Positions 37,340 through 48,342 of a DNA stretch of 64,000 bases are shown piece by piece. Within the stretch, counting starts at the first letter, position 1. Each line of letters opens with the position of its first letter. Below the pieces are notes generated by a model. The model was not told where the DNA came from and did no database searches. It saw only the letters and a list, made by a program, of their open reading frames with translations. The translations under genes were made by a program, and so were the position numbers. The DNA comes from PNON01 sp963757065 (lineage in GTDB: Bacteria > Chloroflexota > Anaerolineae > Anaerolineales > Anaerolineaceae), in the NCBI GenBank assembly GCA_963757065.1, contig CAVWQC010000007.1, forward strand, positions 62,001 to 126,000. Reading direction: 5' to 3'.

Positions 37340-40011
37340 ATGAAGTTCCACAAACCGGATGAAGTAAAGCCCGCTTCCAGCGGTACACAAAAAAAGCTAC
37401 CAAACCGCATTGTACTGATCGGACTCTTCGTCGTAATTTCCTTGCTCGCTTTTGCTGGCGGTATCCTGATCGACCGGTCAGGATTGCTTGGAAAATTACG
37501 CTTAAAAACCGAAGCTGAAGTGCAAACTGCTGTCAGCACTGCGGATAAAAACATAAATGACGAATTACGGCTTTACCAGAACAATGGACTTCCCACCCTT
37601 TATATTGACCTCAAATTCAAATATTACCGCCAGATGCTTGAGAAACGGGACGAGGCACTCAAGGTAGGCATACTTCAGACCACTGATGATGATCTTGTTC
37701 CTGCAACAGTCGCTTTAAATGACGGCACGAAAATGGATGCCGATATACGCCTCAAGGGCGATTGGGTGGATCATCTTAAAGGAGATAAATGGTCATTTCG
37801 CATCCAATTGAAGGGTGATGACCAGGTGATGGGTTTTCGTCAATTTTCCATTCAGACACCTGAAACCCGTAATTATTTGTATGAGTGGGCTATTCCACCA
37901 AAACTTGATCGAAGAGAATATCCTCACCACCCGTTACCATTTTGTTAATGTTTTACTGAATGGCAAGCTATTGGGGATTTACGGAATTGAAGAGCACTTT
38001 ACCGGCGAATTGATCGAAAGCCAGGGACGCCGCCAGGGGGTCATCATCCGTTTTGATGAAGAAAATCTCTGGGATAAATGGGCATATTTTTTTGCTAACG
38101 GTATCAGATTCATGGGTGACGGTTGGACATCCACCACAGAAAAGACTGCTGATATTACAAGCTTCCAGTCAGGCAAAATCCAGCTCGATCCGGTGCTTAG
38201 CGCTGAGGCTGAGACAGCCCGTTCATTACTGCGATCTTTCGAAAATGGAACATTACCGGCCTCACAGGTATTTGACGTTCGTTTAATGGGTCGATTCTTT
38301 GCCATTTCGGACTTGTGGGCAGCCTGCCATGGGACCACCTGGCATAATCTGCGCTTTTATTACAATCCCATCACGACCCGGCTGGAACCGGTGGTGTTTG
38401 ATGCCATACCTTTTGATGAATGTAAGATGGACTCTACTAAAAACTTTATTTTTGATGCCGGCAACAGTATTTTCAACGATGATGATATCAAGCGCGCATA
38501 TGCTGAAGAACTTTACCGCATCACCCGACCCGGATACATTGAAATCTTGAAACAGAAATACAATTCCCAGGCGCAAAGTTACACCCAGGCGCTTAAGGTC
38601 GAATATGATCACGGGGGATTGGATGTGAACTGGCAGAGACTTACCGAACGTCAGGCATTCCTCAATTTATGGTTTACTCCTCCCAACCCGGTCAAGGGTG
38701 CCTACTCGATTAGTGGTATTAATCCCGGCGACACCAACCCGGTTGCCTTGCAGGTGGAGTTGACCAACATCTCCTCCTTACCTGTGGATGTGATTGGTTT
38801 TGAAGTGGATGGAAAGCCCCTCCAAACTGAGAAAATTGAACCAGCCACACTTTCATCTTATAAGGGCAGTGATACAGTTCCAAACTATGCCCAATATTCC
38901 ATTCCACTTAGCGATTCCGGTAAATGGAAGGATCCAAAATCCCTGCCAAAATTGGTTGCCGTCGTTCGATTGGGCGGCTTGCAGCAGGAGATCAAGGTCA
39001 CATTGAATGGTGTGATGACTCCCGCAGAGATCAGTATTGGTCCACTTCCACAATCAATTGGAACGAAAGAGTTATTGGCGAAGTATCCATTTCTCTCTGC
39101 TTCGCCCAATGGTGATCAACTATTGATCTCACCGGGGGTATGGGATATTCAGGGAGATATGGTCATCCCGGAGAACGTCACGTTGCAGATAGCACCCGGC
39201 ACTGTCTTACGGTTCGAGCAAGGTGCAGTGCTGCTGGCACAAGGTGCAATCAACCTGCTGGGAACAGTCAATGATCCCATCCTATTCACTGCCCAGGATG
39301 TAGCAAAAAGGGTGGGGCGGGGTGGTGGTCATAAACGCCGGAAAAGAATCACTTTGGAAGTACGCAAAGATTGAGCAGACGCATGGCATTTCACGCCAGG
39401 GCTGGATCCTCACCGGTGGAATCACCTTTTTTGCCAGCGATATCACCCTGGATCATGCCATTATCGGGAATAACCAGACAGAAGATGCCATCAACGTAGT
39501 GCACGGTCAGTTCACTTTTATTAATTCGGAATTTGAAAACACCTTCGCGGATGCTTTTGACAGCGATTTTTCCAATGGTGAAATCAGGGATTGCTACTTC
39601 CACGACATTCAAGGTGATGCTGTGGATGTAAGCGGAACTCAAGCTACTCTATCCAGCTTGAAAATGGAAAATATCACAGACAAAGGCCTATCAATAGGCG
39701 AGAACAGCCAGATACAGGCTGAAAATATCAGCATGGATTCTGTCGGAATCGGTGTGGCGAGTAAGGACCTATCAAGCGTAAATATTACTGATTCCGAAAT
39801 TAAAAATGCCCGGTATGCAGGATTAGCCGCCTATATCAAAAAACCTGTTTTTGGTCCGGCCTCTATTACTGCACAAAATGTGAGCATAAGCGACTCGCAA
39901 CAGCTATGTGTCGTCCAGGTAGGCAGCACTATTCAATTCAACGGCAAGACAATGCCGCAGCAGGATCTGGATGTGGATAAATTATATGCAGAAGGGATCC
40001 TGGGAAATTAA
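37340..40011 (+). CDS. CotH-type kinase fused to a right-handed beta-helix (two frameshifts)
   Basis: About 889 aa joined. After an N-terminal membrane anchor (residues 18-40) comes a CotH domain: KGDWVDHLKGDKWSFRIQLKGDD, then YHFVNVLLNGKLLGIYGIEEHF and the C-lobe HGTTWHNLRFYYNP...FDAIPFD with candidate metal-binding Asp. CotH enzymes are Fam20C-like protein kinases of spore coats and pathogen surfaces. Residues about 560-880 form a beta-helix with G/N/D-rich repeats (SSVNITDSEIKNARYAG). Extra bases at 37887-37889 (GGG) and 39305-39309 (AAAAA) break the frame. It would act outside the membrane. The stop overlaps the VTC start (TAATG). Confidence 0.85.
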
Positions 40012-40700
40012 TGGCTGTCGTGGACAGGTTTGACACACGTTATGAGCTCAAGCAAACCTATTCAGAGCTATTTTTGCCTGAATTACACAGTTGGGTGCAG
40101 ATGCATCCGGCAGGGTTTCGCACAGCCTATCCACCACGCTGGGTAAACAGCATTTACTTTGATACTCCTGACCTGGACTCGTTCAATGACCATATTGCAG
40201 GTGTACCCGTGCGCCGGAAATTACGGTATCGCTGGTATGGAGAAAACTTGGGCATAGCTCATAATGGCCAGGTGGAGGTAAAAAATAAATCTGAGGCGGC
40301 AGGATGGAAGTTGATCGAAAAGGTTGCCCCCGATCTTATCCTCGAAAACAACAGCTGGGCCAGGTTTATGGACCAGATCCGTGCTGAAACCAGCGGGGTG
40401 ATCAAAGAATTACTTTCGGTGACCCGCCCGGTGCTGCTTACCGTTTATTATCGGGAATACTATATTTCAGCTAATCAACTGGTGCGGTTGACCATTGATT
40501 CGAGAATGAAAGGGTATGATCAATATTTAACTGCCTGTCCTAATCTCATTTTTTGTCAACCGGGCGATAAACAGGTAATACTTGAATTAAAAAGCGAGGT
40601 CAGCAAGCTTTCTGAACTCACTGATGTCCTGTCTCATTTCCCTGCTCGCTCCAGCCGCTATTCAAAATATGTCACGAATATCTGGCAAGACCTGGTATGA
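40011..40700 (+). CDS. VTC-domain polyphosphate polymerase-like protein
   Basis: A 229-aa single VTC domain, the tunnel-fold catalytic unit that in yeast Vtc4 makes polyphosphate from ATP. Visible are RYELKQTY at the start, NSIYFDTPDLDSFNDHI, VRRKLRYRWYG (basic tunnel residues), GQVEVKNK (a metal-ligand Glu), YYREYY, RLTIDSRM and a late VILELKSE. No membrane helix, so it is cytoplasmic. Overlaps both neighbours (TAATG before, ATGA after), so translation is coupled. Polyphosphate synthesis is the family expectation, not proven here. Confidence 0.88.
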   Translation: MAVVDRFDTRYELKQTYSELFLPELHSWVQMHPAGFRTAYPPRWVNSIYFDTPDLDSFNDHIAGVPVRRKLRYRWYGENLGIAHNGQVEVKNKSEAAGWKLIEKVAPDLILENNSWARFMDQIRAETSGVIKELLSVTRPVLLTVYYREYYISANQLVRLTIDSRMKGYDQYLTACPNLIFCQPGDKQVILELKSEVSKLSELTDVLSHFPARSSRYSKYVTNIWQDLV

Positions 40701-41651
40701 ACCGCAGATCAACACTTTTCTTAGTCCCAATTGGCCTGATCGTGTTTCTTGGGCTTTTATTCACTGGGCTGTGGTTCACAGAACGATTACCTTCCGGGAT
40801 TGCGGGAATGGTTATATTTGAAAGCCGCAAATATATCCGGCAAAGCTACTCGCGAACCTGCAGAGTTTGATTTCTTTGTGGTGGGTCATTTATATGGTTC
40901 ACCTTCAATTGATGACCATCTGCCCGACAGGTTATTGCTGCAGCGGCTGCCTGAAATAATATCATCCAAACCGGATTTTATGGTTTCGCTTGGTGATGTG
41001 GTTTATCAGAAAACCCAGACTGACTTCAGTAATCTGGATGTGACCCTCCTGAAAAAACTGCCGTTTCCCCTCTATAACACTCCGGGCAACCACGATGTTG
41101 CCAATGATCCCAGTTTATATGAAAGCTATTTCGGAAAGCAAACCTATTTTGGCCAGGACTACGGATCTGCCCGCCTCATTTTTTTGGATACCGAACTGGT
41201 GGAGTGCGGCCTGGATGAACCCCAACTCGAAATGCTGCAGCAGGAACTGAATAAAGCCATAAATGACCCGGAAACTCACTTTATTTTTGTGTTCATGCAT
41301 AAAACGCTGGTCTTCCAAAATCCGGAAATGAAAGCGCTCAAAAATAAACAGGCAATGCCCAATGTATGGGATTGCCAGAAAAAAGATGGCGCCAACCCGC
41401 TGATGGAGAATATCTTTAAACCGGCAGCACGGCACAAACCGGTCATTATCTTTGCCGGCGATGTAGGTGCCTGGGGAAACCTGTCCCCATATTATCAGCG
41501 TGATCGCTGGCTGCCGTTGACCCTTGTAATGACCGGCTTGGGCGACACCCCGCAGGACAATATCATCCGGGTGCATGTTGCCCCTGATTCAGTCCAAATG
41601 GATGCCCTATTCCTGGAGGATATGCACAGCTGCTCCTCTGCAGGAGTATGA
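40697..41651 (+). CDS. Membrane-anchored metallophosphatase (one frameshift)
   Basis: The true start is ATG 40697, overlapping the VTC stop (ATGA). MNRRSTLFLVPIGLIVFLGLL gives a membrane anchor; then a frameshift near 40792 leads into the catalytic part. Metallophosphoesterase motifs: SLGDVVYQ (GD), TPGNHDVAND (GNHD), FVFMHKTLVF (H) and IFAGDVGAWG. The expected first D-x-H appears as GHLYG, which is degenerate or damaged. Total about 317 aa. It would act outside the membrane on a phosphoester, which suits a neighbour of a phosphotransferase and a polyphosphate polymerase. Confidence 0.82.
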
Positions 41652-41723
41652 TCTCAATTATTGGATGGATATCGCCAGGGGGCAGTAGTTGGCAGCTAAT
41701 GGAGTATGGTTTCGGGTTCGATG

Positions 41724-42220
41724 TTAGTGCGAGGATAAGAACGTTTCAATATCCTTAATAAAACTTAGTGCTGCCCCTTCAATTTGTGCGGTTAAAGCTT
41801 CCAAATCATTAAAATCCGGATTTTCGGTTAGTTTATACTCAATAATGGAATCTGCACCTTCCACAGTTGAGATGATCTGGTATTTATCCCAGCCGCTTTC
41901 CTTGAATAATTTCCAATATGTTGCAATTGAACCTGTTTGTTATATCCTGCCAGCCAAATTTCGAATCTACAGGTCTCATGAATAAATACTATCGCGACTT
42001 TCAAGCCACGTTGTTTGAATGATTCCGGAAAGAAGGAAAAATACGTCATATCCATATATCCATAATAGATGCTGCCGGATACGGAATAATCAGGATACTT
42101 GGTTTTCAGGTGGGTTCTCAAACCCATGATGTATTCCATCAATCCCTTGTAAGCTTTTTGGATAACCCCCTTCTCCATTTGTCTTCTATATTCATCTACA
42201 TATTCCTGAAGTGGTTCCAT
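41724..42220 (-). CDS. DUF7000-type protein (one frameshift)
   Basis: About 165 aa joined. MEPLQEYVDEYRRQMEKG, then YKGLMEYIMGLRTHLKTKYP, SIYYGYMDMTYFSFFPE and FEIWLAGYNKQVQ. A missing base near 41926 hides the real C-terminus, which reads YWKLFKESGWDKYQ...ADSIIEYKL and ends at 41724-41726. Function unknown; similar proteins are small and cytosolic. Starts 2 bp after the DfsB stop and is the last gene of a three-gene operon. Confidence 0.7.
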
Positions 42221-42222
42221 GG

Positions 42223-42673
42223 TTACCTTTCTGTGACTTTCTGAACATCCCGCAAATGATGATTAATATGTTCATCGACGACACATCAAATGTTCCTCGG
42301 GCGTATAATCCCGCGATCCCCTTCTATAAGGGATCATGATCAGCCCGGGGTTGAGAATATTATCCTGAATCACCTGATGGGAACGAACAAAACGATCAAC
42401 AACCGTTTCGAGGGTCTCAGTTCGCATCTCATCCACACCACCTTGATTCAGATCGATCAGACGGCCTTTGAGGACTGACGGTTTTCTTCCGTTTACCAGA
42501 TCCAAAACATTACGGGAGAAGCTCTGATGCCAGAAAGTCAGGTGGGCAAGGATATCCTTTGCTGACCATAATTCGTAGACCATCACATCCGGGTCATACA
42601 TGCTTTTATAAACACCCAGTAATTGGGCAATTGTTATATTCAAAGCACGTAATAAATTCTCCCGTTGATTCAT
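42223..42673 (-). CDS. ClbS/DfsB (DinB-like) family protein (one frameshift)
   Basis: About 149 aa joined. MNQRENLLRALNITIAQLLGVY, WSAKDILAHLTFWHQSF (first His of the DinB-type helix bundle) and GSRDYTPEEHL. An extra base near 42283 hides the end, which reads VVDEHINHHLRDVQK with the late His pair. ClbS, a family member, is a resistance protein against colibactin; others may be metal-dependent thiol transferases or hydrolases. It begins 4 bp after the subtilase stop, so the two are co-transcribed. Confidence 0.82.
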
Positions 42674-42677
42674 TGTT

Positions 42678-43820
42678 TTATTCTGCAGCCTCCACGCCTT
42701 CGATGAAAGCAGGCGGGTCAATGATCTTGATGTTTTCATCCCATTTATATGCAGTATCATATATAATTTGCAATAACTCGTCTCCGGTCAGGTCCGGTCG
42801 CAGCTGCCAACCCATTGCCAGCACACCCGCCAGGTATGGCGTGGTCCAGCTTAGTCCCCCCGCGGCGTCATACTGATAATCATAATCACCTTTGTAATAT
42901 TCTTCAGCTGTTGTACGGTATGACGACGGAATAAAAATCCTGTCTGTTTTTGGGAGTTGCTCCACCCCGGGATAGCCCGGAATACATCCAGAAGGATTTT
43001 CCTGGTCTGTGATGGTGTAATGACATGGGGCAGTGATCCCTCTATCATTTGAGCAATCCAACACTAATATACCTTGCGCAGTGGCTTCCTGCACTGCTGC
43101 ATCCCAGGCTTTGTTGTTTTTAGAGAAGGGTGTACCCGGACCCGAAGGAGCGGCTGAAACAGAAACCACCCTGATCTTCTGATCTGCTGGCAGCAGTGCG
43201 TTTTCTGAAATGATCCATATCAGGGCATCTGCATAATATTGAGCATCCCCCAGCCAGGAAGGTGCAGATGCATAATAGACACTGGCATCCGGCGCTGTGC
43301 CGATGGTTTCACCCACCAACAAACTGGTCACCGCAGGACCATGCATGCTGCCTTCATTCGGGCTTTGTTTTGTACCAAAATCTTTATACTTGACTACCTT
43401 ACCAATGAATTCCGGGTGGTCGGTCAGCATATTTTGATCGATAATGGCAACATTAACACCTTTTCCGGTAACTCCGCGTGAGTGCAGACCGCGAACCCCC
43501 AGACCAGGATTCTTCCCGATCTCCAGGATACGTTGGGCTATGCTGCCATCGTTTCCGAACCATTTTGTGGTCTTATTAAACCACAGGGTCAAAATGGTTG
43601 GTTCTCCAAGGCTGACACCATAAACGGAAAGGTCTTTTTCCCTGACATCATCATACAGTTTTACCGGTCCGGGTACCGGGATTTCGGTATTCAACGGAGA
43701 TATTTGTCCAACTTCAGTGGTGGGAGGTAGAGGATTTTCCGTGTCGGGTGCTATTCCACCAGGAAGGCCACAGGCACTTGATACGAAAGCAATGAGTACT
43801 ATTGTTAGGATCAGTTTCAT
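42678..43820 (-). CDS. Subtilisin-family (S8) secreted lipoprotein protease
   Basis: A 380-aa serine protease. The signal peptide ends in a lipobox (SSACGLP), so it is membrane-anchored outside. Catalytic Asp in VAIIDQN, His in GSMHGPAVTSLL, oxyanion Asn in DCSNDRG and Ser in GGLSWTTPYLAGVLA (normally GTSMATPHVAG). The divergent Ser block with LSWTTP is unusual but the nucleophile is kept. GAGGGG precedes ATG 43820. Operon leader for a DfsB-like and a DUF7000 protein. Confidence 0.88.
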   Translation of the reverse strand: MKLILTIVLIAFVSSACGLPGGIAPDTENPLPPTTEVGQISPLNTEIPVPGPVKLYDDVREKDLSVYGVSLGEPTILTLWFNKTTKWFGNDGSIAQRILEIGKNPGLGVRGLHSRGVTGKGVNVAIIDQNMLTDHPEFIGKVVKYKDFGTKQSPNEGSMHGPAVTSLLVGETIGTAPDASVYYASAPSWLGDAQYYADALIWIISENALLPADQKIRVVSVSAAPSGPGTPFSKNNKAWDAAVQEATAQGILVLDCSNDRGITAPCHYTITDQENPSGCIPGYPGVEQLPKTDRIFIPSSYRTTAEEYYKGDYDYQYDAAGGLSWTTPYLAGVLAMGWQLRPDLTGDELLQIIYDTAYKWDENIKIIDPPAFIEGVEAAE

Positions 43821-44054
43821 CTGCAAAATCCCCTCTTTCCAAAAGAGCTAAATGTTCTTCGAATCATGGATATAAGTGACTGCAGGCATTTAATTTACGG
43901 CAAAATTAACAATTCGTAAACAATTATAGAGAATATTTTAAGGAATACAAAACATTTTTACTTAGAAATTGTAGTTAATCCCGATCCAGCGAATATCATT
44001 ATTCGCTCCGGTCAAGACCCATGGAAGTACTGATAGAAGAATGGCTCTCCCGGC

Positions 44055-45230
44055 TCAGATCTTATGTACCAGCGCAGTATAAAAACTGCAGGCATCGATG
44101 ATCTGGGTAATTTCACAATTTTCATTGCGCATATGTGCCAACTTATATTCACCCGGGCCAAAACCTATCGTGGGGATTCCCATGCTCACCGGGGTGACTG
44201 CATCAGTACTGTAATCCCAAAAGACATATTCATCCGGTTCCGCCCCGTAAACATCTTGGTAAGCTCTTATGCAGGATTTGGAAAGCTCGTGGTTTCAGGT
44301 CAATTTCCCAGGCAAGATGGAATGGTTTATATACGATTTCCATACCTGTCCAACTTTTTCTATGGATCGTGTCCACTTCCCAGGATGCATTTTTACCTGA
44401 AATCAGTTGATCCATTTCCTGTTTAATGGACTCGGCAGTTTCCCCCGGTACCATCCTTCTATCCAGATATATTTCACACTCTGACGGTACGGCATTCAGA
44501 GATGCACTGGTGCTGGAAATTCTGGACAAAACCAAAGTGCCATGTCGGCCATTTTTCTTCATGAGTTCCAGGTTTGTTTTTTCGACCCGCTGAATGACCT
44601 CTGCCATTTCATATATGGCATTGATCCCTTTTTCGGGGGCGGAACCATGCGCCGAAACCCCTTGCGTTCTGATGGATACCTGGGCTTTACCTTTATGACC
44701 AAGGGAGATCTTGTTTCCAGAAGGCTCACATATGACCACATAGTCGGGTTTGATATTCAATTCTTTAAATAGATGCTTGAGGTTTTCGCCATCACAATCT
44801 TCCTCAAATACACCACATGAAACGTAGATGGTCCTGCCAGAATCGTAATCCGAGTTGTTTCGCAATCGCACCGGCGAAAATAGACGCTGCCGCACCTGAT
44901 TTCATATCGACTGAACCCCTACCGTATAGACGTCCGTTCTCAATTTGCCCACTGAATGGTGGAACATCCCATAATTCTTCATCATTTACCATGACCGTAT
45001 CGACGTGAGAATCAAACAGAATACTTTTTTCGCCGCTGCCAATTCTGCCAAGGACATTCCCCATGGAATCAATGGTGACTTCATCGTAACCGAGAGCCTT
45101 CATTTTCTGCTCAATAAATTTGACAATCTCCTCTTCCTGCCCGGAGTAGCTTTTGTATTCTAATAAGGTCTTGAGTAAATCGGATCAGATCGTCTTTCTG
45201 TTCTTTCGTAAGTATGTCCATTGCATTCAT
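44055..45230 (-). CDS. M20 zinc peptidase, ArgE/DapE/YgeY type (three frameshifts)
   Basis: About 391 aa joined. A di-zinc hydrolase for a peptide- or acyl-like bond. Metal motifs: DSHVDTV, GRGSVDMKSG, catalytic Glu pair in FEEDCDG, CEPSG, and a late H in KLAHMRNENCEI. The YDEVTIDSMGNVLGRIG region resembles the YgeY branch. Three extra bases break the frame near 45152, 44845 and 44294; the last restores NHELSKSCIRAYQDVYG and 75 more residues ending at 44055. Substrate unknown. Confidence 0.86.
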
Positions 45231-45451
45231 GATGTCCTCTTTGTGTTTTCTCTCTATTAAACGAAACAGTCAAGTTGAATAACAGCGAGAGATTGACCAT
45301 CAGCAATTATGCCATAATTATAGAAATTGCCAGCCTTGCTGAATGGGGAAATGAAAACTCGCCTACCCTCCTCCAATCCACGATGATAATTATTCGAAAA
45401 TCTTTGATGTGTTTCGGGGATTTAGATCACTATCAACGAAAAAATTATTGT

Positions 45452-46693
45452 CTAGTTGAAAGTCTGTGAATGTCTACTGGCAATGGCAGACGCAATAAAC
45501 TCAGCATCTTCTCCAACACCGATGAGGTGTCCGGATTTATATTTAAATAACCAGGGCAAACCTACAAAAAACATTCCCGGGTAGTCCGTCACACCGCGGT
45601 TCTGGATGGGAAAGCCGTCGTTGTCGAAGATAGGCAATTTAACCAGTGAGAAATCGAATTTATAACCTACAGCCCAGATGATGGTCTTGATACCTGCCGA
45701 ACGTAGATTTATATCAGTAATTTCCTTTGCCTGATAACCATCCGTTAGTTCAGGCAATTTTTCGGGAGGTACATTCAAGCCTGTCTGAGAAATATATCCA
45801 TCGATCATTTTGACAATCTCAGTCTCAAATTTATCAACTTTGGCTAAGTTCTCTTTCAGATCAGGGGCTAACCAGATCATATCATCCCGGGCATTCTGAA
45901 GACGCCCGAGCAGTACAACCCCGTCCCGGGCAAATTGATGTAAGTTGAGAGTACGTCCGCCATCTTTTCCGGTAACATGCGGATTACCCCAAAACTTGGC
46001 GCCTGGTGATGGAAGTTTATCCACGGTCCGATCTAAAAATCCACTGAGATGCATCCATTCGTAAACATCCTTACCGCGATAACGGCGCGGAACACGCCCC
46101 GCAGTTCCTACGCATAGATAGACCTTTCTTCCGCTCTGGTATAACTCTTCTGCAATTTGACAACCGGATTGGGCAGTGCCGACCACCAAAACTCCACCGG
46201 CGGGGAGAGATTGCGGGTTGCGGTATTCACCGGAGTGCAGCTGCAGAATATCTGCAGAAATTCCTGTGCTGAATGTAGGTATTTTGGCTCCCTGAAAGAG
46301 TCCCGTGGCCATCACAACATTTCGCGCTTCCCAGACGGTGTCCTTTGTCTTAACCAAATAGCCATTACCATTCTGTTCGACTGAATTGACCCTCACCTGG
46401 TAATTGACAGGCAGGTGGAATTTCTCGATGTATTTCTCGAAACGACTGGCGATTTCTTCCCGCGGCATGAATCCATCGGGAGACTGATCTTGATACCCTG
46501 AGCCGGGAAGTTGAAACGACCAATTGGGGGTGAGAAGGGTAAAAGAGTCCCAGCGTTCGTTGCGCCAGGCGCTGCCGGCTTTGGCGGCCTGTTCAAGGAC
46601 AATATTTTCCAATCCAAGCTGGTTTAAATAATAGCTGGTGGACAGTCCGGCTTGTCCTCCACCAATAATTATTGTCTCTATCTTTTGGACCAT
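45452..46693 (-). CDS. Flavin-containing monooxygenase-like NAD(P)/FAD oxidoreductase
   Basis: A 413-aa flavoprotein. Two Rossmann motifs: IIGGGQAGLSTSYYL near residues 8-22 for FAD and VVGTAQSGCQIAEEL near 172-186 for NADPH; the ATG-like GGFMPREEIASRF and IIWAVGYKFDF are typical of the CzcO/YhhL group. These are Baeyer-Villiger or N-hydroxylating monooxygenases or simple oxidoreductases. Intact, with normal length. Monocistronic, flanked by gene-free stretches. Confidence 0.88.
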   Translation of the reverse strand: MVQKIETIIIGGGQAGLSTSYYLNQLGLENIVLEQAAKAGSAWRNERWDSFTLLTPNWSFQLPGSGYQDQSPDGFMPREEIASRFEKYIEKFHLPVNYQVRVNSVEQNGNGYLVKTKDTVWEARNVVMATGLFQGAKIPTFSTGISADILQLHSGEYRNPQSLPAGGVLVVGTAQSGCQIAEELYQSGRKVYLCVGTAGRVPRRYRGKDVYEWMHLSGFLDRTVDKLPSPGAKFWGNPHVTGKDGGRTLNLHQFARDGVVLLGRLQNARDDMIWLAPDLKENLAKVDKFETEIVKMIDGYISQTGLNVPPEKLPELTDGYQAKEITDINLRSAGIKTIIWAVGYKFDFSLVKLPIFDNDGFPIQNRGVTDYPGMFFVGLPWLFKYKSGHLIGVGEDAEFIASAIASRHSQTFN

Positions 46694-47008
46694 ATTTAAT
46701 CCCTACATATTTCTACTCATAAAAGTTCTATACGATAACCAAGGTTTAAAATAAAAACGCCTGCCACATCTGCACATCAAATATCGAAAGATTTATTGTG
46801 CAATGTGCAAAAACGTTTAATTGCCTCAACGATCAATAGCATTCAGTCTGTATTTATCTGCTTCTTTAATATTGTAAACATCTGCCAGGAAAGAGTAAAG
46901 CGCAGTGTTATACAACCAGCTTAATCGGGCTGAATGAGTGAACAGATTATCTCAAAATTTGAAAATTCTCATCAAACTTGAGAATCAACTTGGTGACAGG
47001 GAAGCTCT
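46694..47008. other. Gene-free stretch
   Basis: 315 bp between co-directional genes. Only a short direct repeat (TGTGCAATGTGCAA, about 46797-46810) stands out. No promoter or terminator that I would trust. Confidence 0.4.
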
Positions 47009-47401
47009 CTATTCCGTGGTTTTACCGTCAAACTCTTCGTTGTCTGCCTCTGCTTCAGCGTGGGTATGGTGGATTACGCCATCGCGATGATTCGGAGGTG
47101 AATATAGTGTATAGAGCTTCATGGGAACGCTGCCGGTATTGATGATGTTGTGATTTGCTCCAGCCGGAACCAGGACGGCGAACCCTGCCTTAATGGAATT
47201 GTGGACACCATCCAAAATGGCTTCTCCCGACCCTTCCTCGACGCGAAAGAATTGATCGAGGTGGTGAACTTCCATACCGATCTCCTCTTTGGGTTTCAAG
47301 GACATGACAACGAGCTGGGTATTCTTTGCTGTGTAAAGAACCTGGCGGAAATCTTTATTCTTAACTGCAATATCCTCGATATTTTTTACAAAACCTTTCA
47401 T
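47009..47401 (-). CDS. Cupin-domain protein
   Basis: A 130-aa single cupin: MKGFVKNIEDIAVKNKDFRQ, then EIGMEVHHLDQFFRVEEGSG (His and Glu ligands), AGANHNIIN (late His) and an acidic, His-rich tail (HHTHAEAEADNEEFDG). This is typical of mannose 6-phosphate isomerase-like or stress cupins with a metal site. GGAGGG lies before the ATG at 47401; 12 residues upstream are not homologous. Confidence 0.82.
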   Translation of the reverse strand: MKGFVKNIEDIAVKNKDFRQVLYTAKNTQLVVMSLKPKEEIGMEVHHLDQFFRVEEGSGEAILDGVHNSIKAGFAVLVPAGANHNIINTGSVPMKLYTLYSPPNHRDGVIHHTHAEAEADNEEFDGKTTE

Positions 47402-47579
47402 CTTTATCCCTCCAGTTGACGATTTTGGCATCGTCAATGATTAATGGTTAGTATTACTATGATGTAGTGATTCGGTATATCCATTATATTCATTTTGGCG
47501 ACTATTATTCAATGACAAGAATTCTGTAACTGTGAGTATCAAAAATCCATTGCCACCATTTGTTGAGGGCGGTTGAACT

Positions 47580-48342
47580 TTATCTTCGTTTACAACAAAC
47601 GTAAATCATGAATCTGCTTGTACCAGTTAATGGGCTATGATCCCAATCACCAAATTTTTCTGCAATATTCAAATCCGTTGTAATTCAACAACATTTCCAT
47701 TTCTTGAGGAAATGTATAGCGTAAAGATAGCGGAGCCATTTTGAGGATCTCCTGCCCGCTTTCATCAATCCACCTGCGATAAGCTGTCTCCAGTTTCACC
47801 TGCTGAAGAGGGTCATATAGATCAGTTCCTGACACGATTATGGTCTGCCCATTCTTTCCTTCATACTGAATCCACTCCTTCTCAACTTCATCTGAGACCA
47901 GTAATTCGGGGTGTGGGAATATGAGGCAAAGGATAAACTTACCTCCATCATCGAGGTGTTCCCTTACCCGGGCAAGATATTGCTCCTGGTCCAATCTGGT
48001 AAGAAGGTGGTGGAATACACTCCCTGTTTCAAAAATTAACTGATATTTCTGATCCAGGTGAAAACTGCGAATATCATCAACCACCCATTGAATGGGCAAG
48101 TCACCCGCTTTTTGTTTTGCTTTTTCAATCATTGCGGGGACTATATCAAGCCCGGTGATCGCCACATTATTTTGAGCAAGCGGAATGGTTACTCTGCCAC
48201 TGCCGCAACCAAGCTCAAGTACTGATCCACTGACCTTCTTTGCATAATCGAGAAAGAATTGACCATCAGGCGCAAAATCCTGATTTTCCAGATCATAAAT
48301 TTCAGGATCTGCGTATTCACTGAGATTATCATTGTTATCCAT
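47580..48342 (-). CDS. Class I SAM-dependent methyltransferase (one frameshift near 3' end)
   Basis: About 254 aa joined. Motif I LELGCGSGRVTIPLA, then GLDIVPAMIE, VDDIRSFHL, and FETGSVFHHLL. An extra A near 47667 hides the C-terminus; removing it gives EIAEKFGDWDHSPLT...YVCCKR, which is typical, and moves the stop to 47580. The acceptor cannot be predicted. Alone, with its ATG at 48342. Confidence 0.83.

Noticed and set aside
37340..40011. Programmed ribosomal frameshifting in the CotH gene and others
   Set aside because: The shift sites share no slippery heptamer or downstream structure, and are of the same one-base insertion type as in unrelated genes.
45275..45469. 64-aa open frame between M20 peptidase and monooxygenase genes
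   Set aside because: No ribosome site, atypical composition, no family features.
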